Assembly: GCA_907165135.1 (NCBI GenBank)
Contig: OU015569.1
Coordinates: forward strand, 930,001 to 994,000
DNA length: 64,000 nt
From: Oikopleura dioica
Lineage: Eukaryota > Chordata > Appendicularia > Copelata > Oikopleuridae
Direction of reading: 5' to 3'
The notes beneath the pieces were generated by a model. It was not told the DNA's origin. It ran no database searches and saw only the letters and a program-made list of their open reading frames with translations. Every line of letters starts with the position of its first letter. The stretch's first letter is position 1. Of this stretch, positions 10,501-21,881 are shown piece after piece. A program made the position numbers and the translations under genes.

Positions 10501-13500
10501 TCTGTCTTCTCCTCCGAGTCAGACAAGAAAACGATCAGTTCAAATCATCTGGACAAAGTGAAAGGTAAAGTCTTCTTCGCTTCTGTAAGTGACCGTTCTT
10601 CCCAAGCGAACTTGCGGAAGAGCTTCACGGAAACAGTTGGCACGGACTCGTCGACAATCAAAGTCGACAGCATTTCCATCAACTCGGACATCTTCAAGAA
10701 GGACCAGAAAGAAGCTGGCTACATTTCTGAAAGCTGCGAGATCGCGAAAGCTTTCGAGAAAGTAAAAGGACGTTCGATCAAAGAGCGAGATGTGGATGTT
10801 GACAGCATTCCTGAAGGTAAACAAAGAAAGTAAAACAGATAAAAATTCGATTCATAGAAGAAGGGAATGATGACGTTGTGATGGACTCTGCGCCATGTTC
10901 GGATGTTCAAATGATCGTCGAAAAAGAAACAAAGAAGGAAACAAGCAAGAAAAAGACAAGCAAGCACGCAAATAAAAACATCGCCGAAAAAGTGAAAAAC
11001 GCTAAAAAGTGGCTTGCCAAAGCGAAATCGGACAGTCTTCTTGTCACGGACTCGGAAAGCGAGTACAGACGGCGAAATCGCGAAAAGGGAAAAATGCTTC
11101 CTCGAATGGAAGATCTGAGCGAGGTGGAAGGCGTGAAGCCGAAAGTGCAAAGGAGAAAATCGGTGAAAGAACGGAACAAAAAGGCGAGCAAAAATTCGAA
11201 CTCGAGTCTGACAAATTCGGCGACGACCCAAAGTCAAACTCGCACTCTCTTGAAAACAAAGAAAAACGATACTTCTGCGGATATTCATACTTCTGTGTTG
11301 GATAGCACCACTGGGAAGACAACAACCGATCCAACGACATTGTCGACTCACGGAACGACAGACACTGGAACCACACGAACCACGAGCTGGACTGGAAACG
11401 ATCAAAGCTTTTTCTCGGGAACTGAGACAGGAACAGGAACGAAAACGGGAACAACATTGACTATTACCGCTTCAACGACGATGACGAGCTCGAGGACTGA
11501 TTTGATGACTTCATCAAGTATGACCAGAACAACCGAAACATTCACGCAAACGGAAACTGAAACAGAAACCGAAGCAACAACTCAACGATCACGTGACGAA
11601 ACTAGCGAGACTGAGACAAGAACGCACAGTTTTTCAAAAGGTGAATTTCAATTTCAAGCAAAACAAGCTTTATAACTTCATTTTTTCAGTAGACGAAACG
11701 GACTACTCCAGATCCCGAGATGAGATTTCTCATTCTAACTCTGGAAGCAAAAACTACACTGCGACAGATTACACAGAGCCAACTGTGGTCAATACGACAG
11801 ACTGGTCTAAATCGGGCCTAAATCAGTACTCAAAATCGTACTCTGACATTTCGAAGCAAAACTCTTATTCTGAGAAATACTCAAGCGATGAACGGGTTCG
11901 AGGATATTCGACTGGATCAAAGGGGGCCTATTCGAGTACCCTGTCCACAAACGATTTGCGCAGATCGCAAGGATACTACTACTCCATGCAAAACGAAAAA
12001 ATCGAGGAAGACGAGCGCTCACGGACCTACGAGCTGAGCAACCTGTCACAAACTGATCTAAGCAAGTACGATCATTCAGAGCTTACAAGGTCGAATACGA
12101 AGATAACAGATTACGATACAAGCTCTCGAAGATCAGGCTCACCGAGATATTCTGTTTCTCGCTCAAGATCTCGCACATCCCGATCCTCCAGATCCCGCTC
12201 CTCCAGTTCATCATCATCATCCTCATCTTCATCTTCATCATCATCCTCCAGTTCATCATCATCATCGAGATCGTCAAGTTGCTCCGATTCTCAACTTTCA
12301 AAAAGCGGAAAGTCCGGCAAAACCGAATATTCCCGCCGATCGTATGAGAAAAATCGCGCAAGAGTTCGAAGAGCTCGCGTTCAACACGGAAATCATCGCG
12401 AAAAAATTCTCAGAGGTCCAGTTCGAAGAAATCCCACGATGAGACCAATTTAGCCGCACCAACTCACGATCCAACCGACGTTTCTCTTTCAACCTTCCCG
12501 GAAATTTCAATCACTGAAGCGGAAAATACAAGCGCAGAAATGGCTCCAGCAAAGAGCCCCGAAAAAGCACGTAAAAAGGCAGACAAAGAGACATTGTCAG
12601 TAAAGAAAATTGAAACCAAGAAAAGTAAAAAGTCGCGAAAATCGCCGACCCAGTTGGAATTGAAAATGTCCGATTTTATGGACGAGCTCGAGGAGGTCCT
12701 TTCTGAAATGTCGGAGCGCTCCGACGCCGAGTGTCAGCGAGAAGTTTCGAGAATTCCAGTGCGAAAAATGCTCTCTACTTTTGAAAGCGAAATCAACGAG
12801 CGACCTCGTCGATTTCGGCAGCATCCTGTCATTGGAGCAAAGGCGAAGCGTTCCTCGACGAGGAGTAAACGCGTTTCTCAAAAGTCGCCGGAAAGTTTTT
12901 CGGAAAAAGTGGAGCGTTTCACGACTGATGGTTCAACCTCGAAATCTCCTCGTAAAATGTCCTTTGGCGGTCGGACTCCCGTCGGAAGCAGGATGAAGTC
13001 GTATTTGGGAACTCAAACGAGCGGCTCTGGAGAGCAGCTTAACTCACGCACATTTGCCAAGGTCTCCTACGACCAATACACTTCGGTGTTCAATTCTGAT
13101 CACACGAGCACAGCACCTTCTATCACTCAAACACCAAGTTTCACAAACACAACCGCACAGACCACCACAACAACCACGAACAGCAGCAACACAAATAACA
13201 ATTCTGCTTATAGCGCCGTCGAGATCGACTTTGATCGCTCCTCCATCAGGTTAGCAAATTTAGGCACTTCTAACATTTCCTCATTCGAGCGCTCTTCTTG
13301 GTTTGGACACGCGTGTATAAATAATAAATTTCAGTTCCGACACCGAATTAAATGATAATCGCCCCTCAACGAGACCGTCAACGACGTATGACATGGATGT
13401 TTAGTTTTCGTCAAGTGCGTTATCAATGTCTATTAATGTTGAGAGTCTAGCGCCGTGTCAAAACGCTGTAAGCACATAAAAACACTCTCTATTCTAGGCA

Positions 13501-13720
13501 CACACAACACAGCGTAATCGCCTCGGGCACTTCTGATGCCTCCTCGGACTCATCCTCCTCGTCATCTTCGAGCTCGAGCTCGAGCAACTCGAGCGGATTA
13601 TCAGAAGACGAGTACTCGATCCTCTCTCCCACGCTCTTGTCGGATGCAGCTAATCATTCCTACACGCGGAGTGGCTCCTCCTCCTCCACGACTTCTACTA
13701 TTACGCGATCGCGAAATTAA
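7535..13720 (+). CDS. Mucin-like single-pass membrane protein with long Ser-rich tail
   Basis: Nine exons join in frame: 7535-8108, 9735-10036, 10076-10139, 10254-10329, 10452-10816, 10858-11640, 11690-13249, 13335-13385, 13498-13720, about 1,330 aa. The order is a Thr/Ser/Pro-rich ectodomain, a transmembrane helix near residues 244-267 (VAVIIPTIMFLVAVAILFVMF), then a very long Lys/Ser/Thr-rich cytoplasmic tail with a poly-Ser run (12,190-12,290). All junctions are GT-AG and phase-consistent. A -1 break at the A5 run 12,349-12,353 must be bridged for the frame to continue; a GT-AG intron ending nearby is an alternative. A Cys-rich stretch at 7274-7385 may be an upstream exon, so the true start is uncertain; the first Met here is followed by a possible splice acceptor (CTTAG at 7544). 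If the 13,386 donor is skipped the protein ends at 13,404. Confidence 0.7.
8418..8562. mobile_element. Short MITE in intron 1 (shared with 28,547)
   Basis: About 145 bp, roughly 85% similar by eye to the reverse complement of 28,547-28,676. Both have ATAGCAG-type inverted ends, an internal CTGTTCGCCAC...GTGGCGAACAG hairpin and AGCCAATCACAAGACAGGAT. It lies in the first intron of the mucin-like gene. Confidence 0.7.
8563..9111. other. Rest of intron 1, no gene seen
   Basis: AT-rich sequence between the MITE and the nested gene. I see no coding frame or further repeat in it. Confidence 0.5.
9112..9657 (+). CDS. Gene nested in intron 1 of the mucin-like gene
   Basis: A single-exon ORF of 181 aa from MGPPKVQFGRSRRK. 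The first 80 residues are strongly basic and predicted helical (RKLRRLEKQERREKKLNE). The second half is acidic and Gly/Ser-rich (DFEDNEDFGGVDEVVEEPP). AATAAA overlaps the stop. It lies on the same strand inside the 8109-9734 intron, 77 nt before the next exon's acceptor. No family is recognised. Alternatives are an alternative terminal exon of the host gene, or part of an operon-like arrangement. The in-frame region extends upstream to about 9060 without another ATG. Confidence 0.5.
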   Translation: MGPPKVQFGRSRRKAPKEHGRKRKLRRLEKQERREKKLNENKEKRVMQEMLEKTWEEFEKSLNIQEKKNHQSRMFGNDLKEMEGSGGSIQRSFGFQEGSGNTGFSAEPIITVDFEDNEDFGGVDEVVEEPPTNTPIPIHQGSTPYWATIPGNSGSQSSENTGSDSINHSNYYFPFFLKTTK

Positions 13721-14142
13721 CTGTAACTCGAACTAACTGTATAAATAGCAATCAATTCAAACTATTTTGTAGATAACTGTAACTATACTACTGAACACAT
13801 GTAAAAAATCAATCCAGATAAATGACCCAATTTGATTCAACAATAAATAAATGATAAAAGAAAACATAAAACAAGAAAACACTTGACTCAAATTTTAAAA
13901 GAGAAAAGGCGGATAATCCAAATCGCCCTCTTTGGTATATAAACCCTTGTTTGACAGCTTGCATTCAGCCGATGCAAATTCAGCCGCAAAAGGGAGCCAC
14001 AAAAAAGGGTCTTTCGCTAAAAATAAAAATCGTTGCGATGCAAAGCTAATTAGGTTTTCAATCAGTAACGCGATTAAAAGAAAACAAGCAAGACTTACTA
14101 CATTGATAAGATCCTTCGCTAGAGAGAAATATCCAACCAAAA

Positions 14143-14640
14143 ACATGAGAAACTTGATTAAACTTTTGCTGGTCTTGGCGGTGGCAAATGCAACGGAGAT
14201 TAAAGGACACGACGGACTGAGCTCGACAGGAAGAGTTTCTAATTCAGAGCTGCAAATTTGCTGAGCTGGTTGAGCTGAGCTGAGCTAGCTGGGTGAGCTG
14301 AGCAGTCCCTCAGCTCAGTTCAACCAGCTCAGCTCTATTTAGGGTCCGCTCAGCTCAGCTCAGCTCAACTACCTTAAAAAAAAGGTCTGCTCAGCTCAGC
14401 TCCGCTCAATGACCTCTGAAAAAGGCCAACTCAGCTCAACTCAGCAAAATTTGCAAGTCTGTTCCAATCGAGTAGCCATTTTTTCGCTGAAAATGACTTT
14501 TGCTAATTTTGGAAACTGAAACAGGTGGATGTATCATTTACAACGCGCCGGACGGAAGCGTCGTGTGGGGATGTCCAGATCAGAGTTCAAAATACAGAAT
14601 AGTAATTCAGCTTAGCAAAAGTAGCTTATCTCGTGCGGAA
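14143..14640 (+). CDS. Small secreted protein, intron filled by a foldback repeat
   Basis: Exon 1 from 14,143 encodes a clear signal peptide (MRNLIKLLLVLAVANATEI). The frame runs into the GCTGA-type foldback at 14,246. After it, a pyrimidine-poor AAACAG acceptor at about 14,523 precedes GGCIIYNAPDGSVVWGCPDQ, a Cys-containing block. A further coding-looking block (ELPYLAAHTVVSYEKRKR..., ending REFSIGG before a TGA at about 14,866) may be a third exon. I cannot close all junctions with GT-AG sites, so exon limits are approximate. The product is secreted by inference; function unknown. Confidence 0.45.
14246..14460. repeat. GCTGA-pentamer foldback, copy a
   Basis: Starts GAGCTGCAAATTTGCTGAGC and ends CTCAGCAAAATTTGCAAGTC, so the ends are inverted. 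The interior is runs of GAGCT/GCTGA switching to the reverse-complement CAGCTCAGCTC partway through. Confidence 0.8.
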
Positions 14641-15551
14641 AATAAATAACTGCTTAAAACGCATTTAGAAATAAACGTTGAACTAAACTGTTAGACTCTC
14701 TGCAAGGTAAATCGTGTCACCCAAACAAGAGCTACCTTATCTAGCGGCGCATACAGTCGTAAGCTACGAAAAACGAAAGCGAAGTTCGCCCATTCCGCCA
14801 TCCATGCGAGACGACCCATATTTTGCGAAGCTGATTGCCCGTCTCCGCGAGTTCTCAATTGGAGGATGACTCTTCCTTGATTTCACTCTTTCAAGTCTTT
14901 TTCGTGTTGTTCACTGTCAAAAACAATAAAGAGCATTTGGAATTTTAAAAAAGCGAAATTGAAATTTCTTTTCCAAAAAAACCGAGATTATTTTTTTTCG
15001 AAAAATGATGAAAAGCTACGCAAGCATTCGGAAGAAAAGGGAGATCCCTGGCAGGTCGCCAAGCTTCATCGACGAGAAAAGAGGTTTTTCAGCGAGCCAG
15101 AAATGAGAGAAATTGAAAGATGAGTTTTGCTTTTTATTCATTTTTATAATCTATAAATATGAAATGAGCTTCTTCGGTGATCGTTCTTTCGGATTGTTTG
15201 ATCTTTAGCAGCACAAAGGAAAAATCTGAGAAAACTCGACACCAATTTTTCACGCTACAGTGGCTGAGCTCGCGGAAAATATTTTCAACCCTTTACAATC
15301 GATCAAGGATCTTTATTGGCCCAATTTTGGGGCAGATATTTTTTTCGATTTTTTTTCACAATCAGAAGACTCTTCTGAAAAGAGTTAAAAGTTCCAAGTT
15401 TGGGAAAATAAAAGAGTTCTCTGGAGTTTCTGTCTGGAAGACGCGCTGTATTCTGCAGAATAAGCAAAAAGTAGCTCCATCTAAATTTCCGTCTTGTTTT
15501 TCAATTATTCTTTTATCGTTATTTTCGATATTTTCTAGAATGCCGTGAATT

Positions 15552-18334
15552 TTGGTGTTTGTAAAATTCAAGAGAAAGATGGAGCTCAGTTTGTTAAAAA
15601 TGAGTCAGGCGGGAGTGAGCTTCACCGATTTCCCAATGGAGCTGCAGCTCAAGATCCTCTCCCAAGTCAATCTGGCGCAGATTTTGACGCTTCTGAAGAT
15701 CCATCCTTGGAAGGACGCGATTTTGGACTATCTGACGATTGAGGTAAAGAACTTCTTTCATGATGAAAGTTTCATCCAGAGTTGCAAATTTGCTGAGCTG
15801 AGTCAGTGATTTCTTACAGTGATCAGCTCAGCTCAGCTCACACACTTTCCGCTCAGCTCAATTATTTTCGAACATGATCTGTTCTGCTCAGCTCAGCTCA
15901 GACAATTATCACTTAGCTCAGCTCAGCTCAGCTCAATGATTTTAAAACAATTTTGCTACTAAAACACAGTAAAAAAACAGCTCAGCTCAACCAGCTCAGC
16001 TCCAATTAGAGCCCGCTCAGCTCAGCTCAACTACCTTAAAAAAGGTCTGCTCAGCTCAGCTCCGCTCAATGACCTCCGAAATAGCCCCGCTCAGCTCAGC
16101 AAAAATAAAGCATAATTTGCAACTCTGCTCTCATCGGCGAGAAAATATTAATCTAATTGAATCAGGCGCGCAGAGCTCGCAAAAACCCCAGTTACTACCC
16201 GCTTCTGGACAAGTTCCGATACGACGCGAAATTCGTCGACTTTTTCAACTACAACTATGACGAGCTCGCCCGGCAGAATCCGAACCTCTCGTCTTGGACA
16301 AATCGCGAGCCTGTCGCATGGCAAGTCGCCTTAAATCGCCTTAACTCTGTCAAACTGACTCTTTTACAGGTTTCTCTCGGCGCACCAGATGCTCAAAGAA
16401 GCTTCTGTCTTTGACCAGAAAAAGTGCTCGATTCACGTGCTGGACGCTGCTTCGCCGATGCACAATCCTGTCTTGAACACAAACGTCGTCTGCTTCACAA
16501 GAAACAAAAAGCTCTGCATCTGGCGACGTCAGAATCAGCAAATGCACTACATCGACTGCACGGAAACGCCAGTCGAGAACATGTAAGTTACATAACTTGA
16601 CATTATCTAAAGCATTTTATCTAAATCTATGAAAGTCCTCTTATGATAAAAAATGATTGATTAATTCTCTTAAGGAGGTAGATATCAAGAATCGCCATTT
16701 TCTGTCAGACTTTTCTCCCAAAATTAAAATAGTAACACCCTTATTTTACTTTTGAAACAAAAACTTTAGAACATTCTCTCTATTTCTTATGGAAGCTGAA
16801 ATTTTGAATTTTTCTAACTTTTCTAAAAAGCACCTCGAAAGCTCAAGAAATCTGAATTTTTGGCTTCCATAGGAAAGAGATAAATGCCTGAAATAAATTT
16901 TGAGCAGAAAAAATAAGGGAGTCACTATGCTAAAAATTTGAGAAAACACTGACATCAAATTCGATTATTGATATCTACCCCCTTAATGTATTCTTCTAGT
17001 TGGACTTGCAAGTCAAACATCGAGCTCTACGCATCGGAAAAATACATCATCTACGCTGCGATTTCAGACAATGGACATGTCCAGATCAGAGCTTACTGCA
17101 CCATCAATTTCAATCTACTCTGGGGGCTCCAGTCAGCCAAGTAAGTTTATTCAGGAAATGTTCGTCCACGCTTGATCGAGGCGGAATAAACAAATCTGTT
17201 TCTAGAAGCTACAACTACACAACGCTGAGGATTATCTCCGTCGATCCCAATGGGCGAATTTTGATTTGCGTCCAGCGCAGCGACGAGGCCGACATCGAGG
17301 AAGAAGGTCTGGCCGCCGACTTCGAGGATATGGACACGACCGAGGCTACGTATCTCTTTGCAGGCCCACAGGCGACGGATGTGACGGAGATTGAAACTGT
17401 CATCAACACGGAGGCATTGAGCCAGAAGCTCTACCTCTTTGGCAGTGTTTTCTACAAACTCACCCTCGAAAAGTAAGTTGTGTAAATTTAGTGGAAAAAC
17501 AAGTGCGCTCATTATCACTTTTCTCGTCAATTATCCATTCTTTTTACAAAATAAATAAAAAAAAGTGCATTATCGAGTTATCAATCGTATTTACGGATAA
17601 TGCAATTATAGATGCGCACGATACTTTGGTTCGGCCGTAAACATAAAATGCGTCAAGTTGCCATTTTCGAAGATGGGAGCAGGAGCCGAGGAGGAAGAGG
17701 TCTTCAAGCAGCGAACGCTGTTTACGATTCCAGACGATGTTGGCCTCGCCTACCTCGGAAATGAAATCTGCTTCTGGTATCATGATCGACTGGAGTTTCG
17801 AATTAGCTCTGTCGATGACCTACGAACCGTTGTTACTCCGGTCGATCTCCGCTGCAAGGTACTAATTTGTCGATTTAAATGGTAGTAGGGGGTTAACATT
17901 CGAGCTGCCCCTAACCCTAACTCCCTGGACCCCCTAAGGCCTTAACCAGGGGCTTCGCCCCCGTACCCCCTTAAGAGTTCCCAGTCCGTAACCCTAACCT
18001 CTAGCCCAGATTCTAGAGATACTTGATGGCTCGAATGATAACCCCTCTCTTCAATTCAAATCCGCATTAAAAGAAACTTTAGTCGGATATAAACGTCCTC
18101 GTCAACGGCGAAACCATCACTCTGACCGGCTTCGACCAAATCCACGCGCAAACCTTCGTCCTCAAGTTCTACCGCAAAGACGACCAGACCAAGACCGTTT
18201 CCTACCAGCGCGCCTTCCTGAAACAATCGGTGAGTCCGCACTCTGTTCACACTTCGGACTCTGCGATTGCAATTCTTCACCCGTCGCGCGTCTACCTCGA
18301 GGTTTACGACTATCTCTCCCCGCTGGTCGGCTGA
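15552..18334 (+). CDS. F-box-like protein, seven exons
   Basis: Exons 15,552-15,743, 16,166-16,320, 16,370-16,582, 17,000-17,140, 17,206-17,472, 17,612-17,858 and 18,083-18,334 join in frame to TGA. From the Met at 15,600 (MSQAGVSFTDFPMEL) the protein is 472 aa; two upstream in-frame ATGs (15,552, 15,579) would lengthen it to 488. Residues about 8-45 (FPMELQLKILSQVNL...HPWKDAIL) fit an F-box, the SKP1-binding part of SCF ubiquitin ligases. The rest has WD/Kelch-like alternating hydrophobic segments (KKCSIHVLDAA, NKKLCIWRR, SNIELYASEKYIIYAAI) that suggest a beta-propeller substrate receptor, but no clear repeat signature. The intron at 16,321-16,369 is GC-AG. Introns 1, 3 and 6 each carry a different MITE. 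Confidence 0.8.
15778..16127. repeat. GCTGA-pentamer foldback, copy b, in intron 1 of the F-box-like gene
   Basis: Opens AGAGTTGCAAATTTGCTGAG and closes ATAATTTGCAACTCT. The interior is CAGCTCAGCTCA runs with spacers such as GGTCTGCTCAGC and TGACCTCCGAAA shared with the other copies. Confidence 0.85.
16672..16986. mobile_element. TTAA MITE, GGTAGATATCAAGAATCG family, copy 1
   Basis: TTAAGGAGGTAGATATCAAG at the left is inverted as GATATCTACCCCCTTAA at the right, with TTAA at both edges. It lies in intron 3 of the F-box-like gene. Two more copies are at 35,187 and 40,935. Confidence 0.85.
17882..18050. mobile_element. GGGGTTATCATTCGAGC MITE, copy 1
   Basis: GTAGTAGGGGGTTAACATTCGAGC at the left and GGCTCGAATGATAACCCCTC at the right are inverted. 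The centre holds CCCTAACCCTAAC and CCCCCTTAAGAG. It lies in intron 6 of the F-box-like gene; the second copy is at 37,440. Confidence 0.75.
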
Positions 18335-18721
18335 AATGACAAAATTCATAATTTCAACTTCAACTAAACTTTCTCTAAAAATACTTTTCTGTACTTAATT
18401 TTCTTCCTTCATTATTACTGTCGCCCAGTTTTTTCTTTTCTTTTCTCAAGAAAATGCTTTCAAAAAATGTCCATTTCTCATGGACGAAATTCAATTGTAT
18501 ATCCATTCAATAAAAATATCTTAAAAACGACAAATCAGCTTGTTTTGATATCAACGATGATTTCATTAGGTGTTTATTTGCAGTTAGAGCAGCGAAAGTT
18601 CAAACCAACCGTTTCGGCGCGAATCAGATTTAAAATCTCAACTGCAGGAGCAAAATTCGCCAGTCGCTAAAAATTATTGCCAAGAGAGGCCGTTTTCGCG
18701 GAAATTGGAAATTAATAAATA

Positions 18722-19545
18722 ATGCCAAAAGAGACTTTTTACGCAGTATCTGTTGGTCAACAGCCTGGAATCTATACGGATTTCAACGAGGCAAAGACTC
18801 AAACTCGAGGGATTCGAAACGGGCGCTACAAAAAGTTCAAAAGCAAGGACTCGGCCGAGCAATTCCTGGAAAAGGCTGGCGTTTTGCCACCGAAAGAACG
18901 TTTTTATGCTGTCGCTAATGGACGAAAAACGGGCTTATTTCAGAATAGCGCCGTAGCGCAAGCACAAATTCATCGATATCCTCACTCTTTGATGAAAAAG
19001 TTCTTTTCCCGGAATGAAGCGGTAGAGTTTCTGGAGAGTCAAGGACGATCAGTTGAGATCAAAGACAATGATGAAAGGAAACGGTCATACTTTTTTGAAA
19101 AAAACATTTTTTCGATCTATAAAGGAGCTGAAAAATGATCTGACTTCAGTCATCCTCTGGCTAAAAAGACCTTGGCCAAATTTGAGAAAACCTTCGCCAA
19201 GCAACGAAGGGAGATGTACGAGTCCCTTGGAATTGACTCAGGTGATATCATAGCAATTTTTTCGATAATAACTACCTAGAAGACGATCCTTACTCCGATG
19301 ACGATGATGATGACGATGACATGTACGGGTATTTCGACCCGCTTCATTACATGATGAATGCGCTTGGCATTGATTCAGGTAAATTATTAAAGGATAATTA
19401 TGATATGTTTTGTTCAACCTTTTTTTCTATTTTCATGCATATTTATAACAACTTCTAAGATGAATCATCCGATGATTGGGATTCGATCTACCAAGCATTC
19501 CCTGGTGGATACACTTACAAAGGATACACCTTTTACAATTGGTGA
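18722..19545 (+). CDS. Protein with two RNase H1-type hybrid-binding domains
   Basis: Four exons (18,722-19,083, 19,150-19,241, 19,280-19,378, 19,460-19,545) join in frame to 212 aa. Residues 5-48 (FYAVSVGQQPGIYTDFNEA...YKKFKSKDSAEQFL) and 61-104 (FYAVANGRKTGLFQ...KKFFSRNEAVEFL) are two copies of the fold found at the N-terminus of eukaryotic RNase H1 and in the caulimovirus VI protein. That fold binds RNA-DNA hybrid or dsRNA. No RNase H catalytic domain follows; instead there are a basic segment and an acidic tail (SDDDDDDDDMYGY). It is therefore likely a nucleic-acid-binding protein rather than a nuclease. The last codon precedes GTGAGT, so another exon is possible, though an adjacent acceptor would also give a stop. 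Confidence 0.8.
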
Positions 19546-20351
19546 GTTTTGAAAGCATATCGTTAGCATTCTTATTTAAACTTTCCTTCAAGACTTTTGC
19601 TCAAAAAACGATCTACGACTCCACTCTTTGGCTCTGCACTTAGAAGCATTTACAACATAAATTCCACTCTTGTTCACCCACTTTTAGCTGCGGTTTCTTT
19701 CTTTGAAATATTCTGCATTTAATAAGTTCTATTCAAAAGAATTAATTGCAACGGGCATAACTCGCGGGTTAGAAGAATGTCCTCAAAAAACTAGTTAACC
19801 TTCGCTTTTCAACTGAACAATAAAACGACAATTTCAAATTTGATATTGAGTACGTGTTTTAAATAAAATTGTACAGAAAGGTAGGGTCGTTAAACTCGTG
19901 CTTAGTTCAGTACGTACAGTAAGCTGCCGCGCAGTATCTTCATTACTACGCGCCAATACGCTTTTTGTTTGAATTACTCGCATGAGCTGCAAGCAATTCG
20001 CAACGCTTGAAATTAAAAATGTACAGTTTAAGTAATCGTCATTGTAGCGGTTTACATTTTGCAATGTCCAAAGTCCGGTTGACCGGTTTTTGACGCGTTT
20101 TTTTTCGTTTTCTGTTTGTTCCGTTTTTCGTGGTTTGTTTCACTGTAGCTCCGAATCACTGGAATTCACATGCTCCGAATGGATGGATAGAGAATATAAA
20201 AAGTATTTTACTGCATCGCGGAATTTGTATTTCTCATTTTCGCGGCAACTTTATACAAATTTGAAATATATACACTAAAAAAGAAAACAATCAATTTCTT
20301 TCTTTCTTTTTTAAATTGCGTACTTGCTGAAAAAGAAGTCGAATCTATCTT
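19546..20351. other. Intergenic, no gene seen
   Basis: Lies between the 3' ends of convergent genes. I find no convincing ORF, RNA gene or repeat here. Confidence 0.6.
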
Positions 20352-21578
20352 TTATGCTGAGTCATTACTGCTTGGCGGCTCGCTGGAATCTGTCGCTTGT
20401 TCACTGAACGAAAAAAAGGTTGAAAAAGGTTCAGCTTTTCCGATTTTTGACTTACGTAAAAAGAACTTTGTTTTCTGTTTTCTTCTTGCTCTCTACTGAG
20501 GTCGAGCTCAAATCGTCGCAACTCGAGGAGCTGGGCTCGTGTCTGTTCGGGCTAAGGATTTGATAAGGTCTCCGAATGACGAAATATTAATTTACCTGTC
20601 TGTATCTCGGATGTATCGGGTCTGATGGATGTCGTTGAATCTGACTGAGCGCGTTCGCTCAACTGGCGCCTCCATAACTTCAGACTGGATCAACGCGGCG
20701 CCCGATCTGTAAGTCATGTCTGTAACCACGCTCTGGCTCTCAGACATGAGCTGGTTCTGATAGGCCATTTGTTGTTGAACGAACTGGTTGACGATTTCTG
20801 GCGGCACGATTTGTCCGTTTGGATCGATGACGACGGAGATGGGCTGTCCCTGTGGGCCGGAGATGATCTGCTCGCGGAACATTGGCGGCAACATCGGCGG
20901 CATAAATGCTTGGTTGTCCAAAGTGGCTGGTTCGGGGGAGTAGCTGGGGTTCGACATTCCGTACATGGGTGGATACTGCATGTGCGAGCTGAAGCCAGAA
21001 GGCGAGCGAAGGAGGCCCATGTTGGAGATGTTTCGCTGGAGGAAGTCGTTCTCGGTCATTGGCGAGTCGGACTTGTGCGGGGGAATGCCTTGCTTGGCGG
21101 CGAGGTGTTCTTTCTGAGACATTTGTCGGTTTCGCGAAAGAAGAGCCACGAAACTCATGGTGACGATGCTCAAGTAGCCGTAAAAGAGAAGGTAGAAACC
21201 AGCGATGAGCCAGGTGACGACGAGCTCTTGCACGTCCATCGTGTTTGGATCGTCGACGTTGTTGATGTTGGTGACGATGATGTAGCCACGGCTGGACTGC
21301 TCTTCTTCTTTTGGAACAGTGCGGTAAATTGCCTCGCCGAGCACCCAAATTGAGCAGAGTCCGGTGGCAACCGTCCAGCTGAAGGCGCCGATTTTCACTT
21401 TTGAAACTTCTTCGGCGACGCCGCAGCAGCAAGAGAACATCATCAACACGAATGCGGCAAGGGCAGCAACGCCGGCGAGTGCGATTCCGACAACAGCAAA
21501 GATCGCGTCAAGGTTTCCATCATTGAAAGAGATCTCAGGCAGCGACGAGTCCAGCAGAGCAGCTTGAAGAGACGACAT
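20352..21578 (-). CDS. Multi-pass membrane protein with Pro/Tyr-rich tail
   Basis: Three exons (21,578-20,596, 20,551-20,456, 20,403-20,352) give 376 aa with GT-AG, phase-consistent junctions. Three strong hydrophobic segments lie at about residues 25-49 (IFAVVGIALAGVAALAAFVL), 65-85 (FSWTVATGLCSIWVLGEAIY) and 120-145 (VVTWLIAGFYLLFYGYLSIV). A long cytoplasmic-type tail follows, rich in Pro, Met and Gln (HMQYPPMYGMSNPSYSPEPA), possibly with WW-binding motifs. Start chosen at MSSLQAALL; the open frame continues upstream only to a TTTAG acceptor at 21,612, so a trans-spliced leader or an upstream exon is possible. I do not recognise the family. It is transcribed divergently from the iGluR gene. 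Confidence 0.75.
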
Positions 21579-21611
21579 CTGGCGGAAGATGTAGATCACG
21601 TTGAGTATCTA

Positions 21612-21881
21612 AATGGCAAATTGGGACACGTACTTTGTTAATTATTCCAACTATTGACAGCAAGTGTGACAGGTGTCTTGCTTTGTAAGCGTATATATAA
21701 AACCCGAAGAGCAATTTCGACAGATTGGGGGATTACAAAGCGTTTGATACCGTGTCTTTTGGAATCGACTTATGACTTTACGTCCTTGCAGACTCCCGTC
21801 AATACAGTAAAGCTGGCCGCGAAAAGAGAAAAGCGAGAAAATCGAAGAAAAGAAGAGTCATTAATTTTTAAAAGAAAAATA
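21612..21881. promoter_or_regulatory. Divergent promoter region with TATA sequence
   Basis: The 270-bp interval separates the minus-strand membrane gene and the plus-strand iGluR gene. TATATATAAAA at about 21,692-21,702 can be read on either strand as a TATA box. Confidence 0.4.

Noticed and set aside
10719-11405. Minus-strand ORF of 228 aa
   Set aside because: Antisense of the Lys/Ser/Thr-rich exon of the mucin-like gene, which has consistent splice sites on the plus strand.
14246-14460. CRISPR array or simple satellite
   Set aside because: Repeats are palindromic pentamers without unique spacers, with transposon-like inverted ends, in a eukaryotic context.
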